From DATGEO01 sp035310015 (lineage in GTDB: Bacteria; Chloroflexota; Dormibacteria; Dormibacterales; Dormibacteraceae): a stretch of 14,249 nt of DNA. The notes beneath the pieces were generated by a model. It was not told where the DNA came from. It searched no databases and was given only the letters and a program-made list of their open reading frames with translations. The stretch lies in assembly GCA_035310015.1 (NCBI GenBank), contig DATGEO010000172.1, positions 1 through 14,249 on the forward strand, written 5' to 3'. Below are positions 13,672 to 14,249 of this stretch, one piece after another (the first letter of the stretch is position 1; the number at the start of each line of letters is the position of its first letter). Made by a program: the position numbers and the translations under genes.

Positions 13672-14114
13672 GCACCCGCTACGTCAAGCCCGACTGGTTC
13701 ACGAACAACGTCTTCAACCGCACGGTCGCGCTTTTCACGCGCCTGGGTGTCAGCGTCTGGGGTTCGCGAATCCTGCGCGTACGCGGACGCAAGTCGGGCG
13801 AGTGGCGTTCGCACCCGGTGAACCTGCTGACTTTCAACGGAACCCGCTACCTCGTCGCGCCTCGCGGCAACACGCAGTGGGTGCGCAACATCCGCGTGTC
13901 GGGTGAGGGCGAGCTGGTGCTCGGCGGGCGAGTGGAGCGGTTTCGCGCGGTCGAGATGCCCGACGACCAGAAGGTGCCGATCCTGCGGCACTACCTGAGG
14001 CGCTGGAAGTTCGAGGTGGGGATGTTCTTCCAGGGCGTCGGCGCGGATTCGCCTGAATCGGAGGTCCGGCGGATCGCGCCGGACCATCCGGTGTTCAGGG
14101 TCGAACCCGCCTAG
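13668..14114 (+). CDS. Deazaflavin (F420)-dependent reductase family protein, Ddn-like
   Basis: A 148-residue split-barrel protein of the family that includes F420H2-dependent quinone and nitro reductases. Matching features are the basic RVRGRKSGEWRSHPVNLLTF (37-56), the counterpart of the family GRxSG-R-x-PL segment, YLVAPRGNTQWVRNIRVSG (61-79), the counterpart of the PxWxxNLxA cofactor region, and a following strand ELVLGGRVERFRAVEM. The F420 assignment rests on family resemblance; members binding FMN or heme exist in this fold. GTG 13668 overlaps the exporter stop, so both proteins are probably made together, for example to modify and then export a compound, which is inference. Confidence 0.82.
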   Translation: MSTRYVKPDWFTNNVFNRTVALFTRLGVSVWGSRILRVRGRKSGEWRSHPVNLLTFNGTRYLVAPRGNTQWVRNIRVSGEGELVLGGRVERFRAVEMPDDQKVPILRHYLRRWKFEVGMFFQGVGADSPESEVRRIAPDHPVFRVEPA

Positions 14115-14249
14115 AAGCCCGGCCGAAAACCAGGCCTAAGCGCGACGGGGTTGGGCCGTTCCCATGGTGCGCCGATGGGAGCCGCCATCTGATGCCCAGC
14201 CGTCGGAAAGGATCCGGACGCGCCTGAACAGGCGTCGGAAGTGGTGGCT
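14115..14249 (+). other. Gene-free right edge with potential RNA secondary structure
   Basis: No open frame with coding character is seen. GGTTGGGC (14149-14156) can pair with GCCCAGCC (14194-14201, one G-U), enclosing a TCCCAT / ATGGGA hairpin (14160-14165, 14175-14180). Two further hairpins follow: CGTC/GACG with inner GG/CC pairs (14201-14220) and CGCCTG-AA-CAGGCG (14221-14234). It matches no riboswitch or small RNA that I can recognise, and the element may continue beyond the window. Confidence 0.35.

Overview
The window is a GC-rich, gene-dense bacterial chromosome segment. GTG and TTG starts are common, genes often overlap or abut, and few starts have a Shine-Dalgarno site. An F420-type reductase, a four-subunit FrdABCD complex II and a metallo-beta-lactamase/rhodanese protein together suggest a soil-type Chloroflexota (for example the Dormibacteria) or an actinobacterium. 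That assignment is inference; no rRNA or other phylogenetic marker is present apart from an unusual initiation factor IF-1.

Left end (1-600): the tail of an unidentified gene, then a small DUF559 (Vsr-like) endonuclease gene. The endonuclease gene is bracketed by two head-to-head copies of a palindromic repeat, and the right copy supplies its last codons and stop. A third copy lies 9.7 kb away at 10318-10357.

Central minus-strand block (608-7661), read right to left: M19 dipeptidase, frdA, frdB, frdC, frdD, a YcxB-like membrane protein, a metallo-beta-lactamase/double-rhodanese protein and a class I polyphosphate kinase 2. From frdA onward gaps are under about 25 bases and several junctions overlap, so this is probably one transcription unit linking complex II (fumarate/succinate and quinone), sulfane-sulfur handling and polyphosphate/nucleotide energy. 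A second type of repeat (6622-6697) fills the gap between the dipeptidase and frdA.

Right half: a MarR regulator and a DHA2 drug exporter form a plus-strand operon, divergent from the dipeptidase. A small double zinc-ribbon protein follows. A minus-strand operon then encodes a DUF1028 protein, an IF-1 with a long basic N-terminal extension, and a cyclase-family hydrolase. Divergent from it, an EntS-like MFS exporter is translationally coupled to a deazaflavin (F420)-type reductase. The last 135 bases have no gene but can form several hairpins. No gene-free stretch exceeds 300 bases. I saw no rRNA, tRNA, CRISPR array, prophage or complete insertion sequence.
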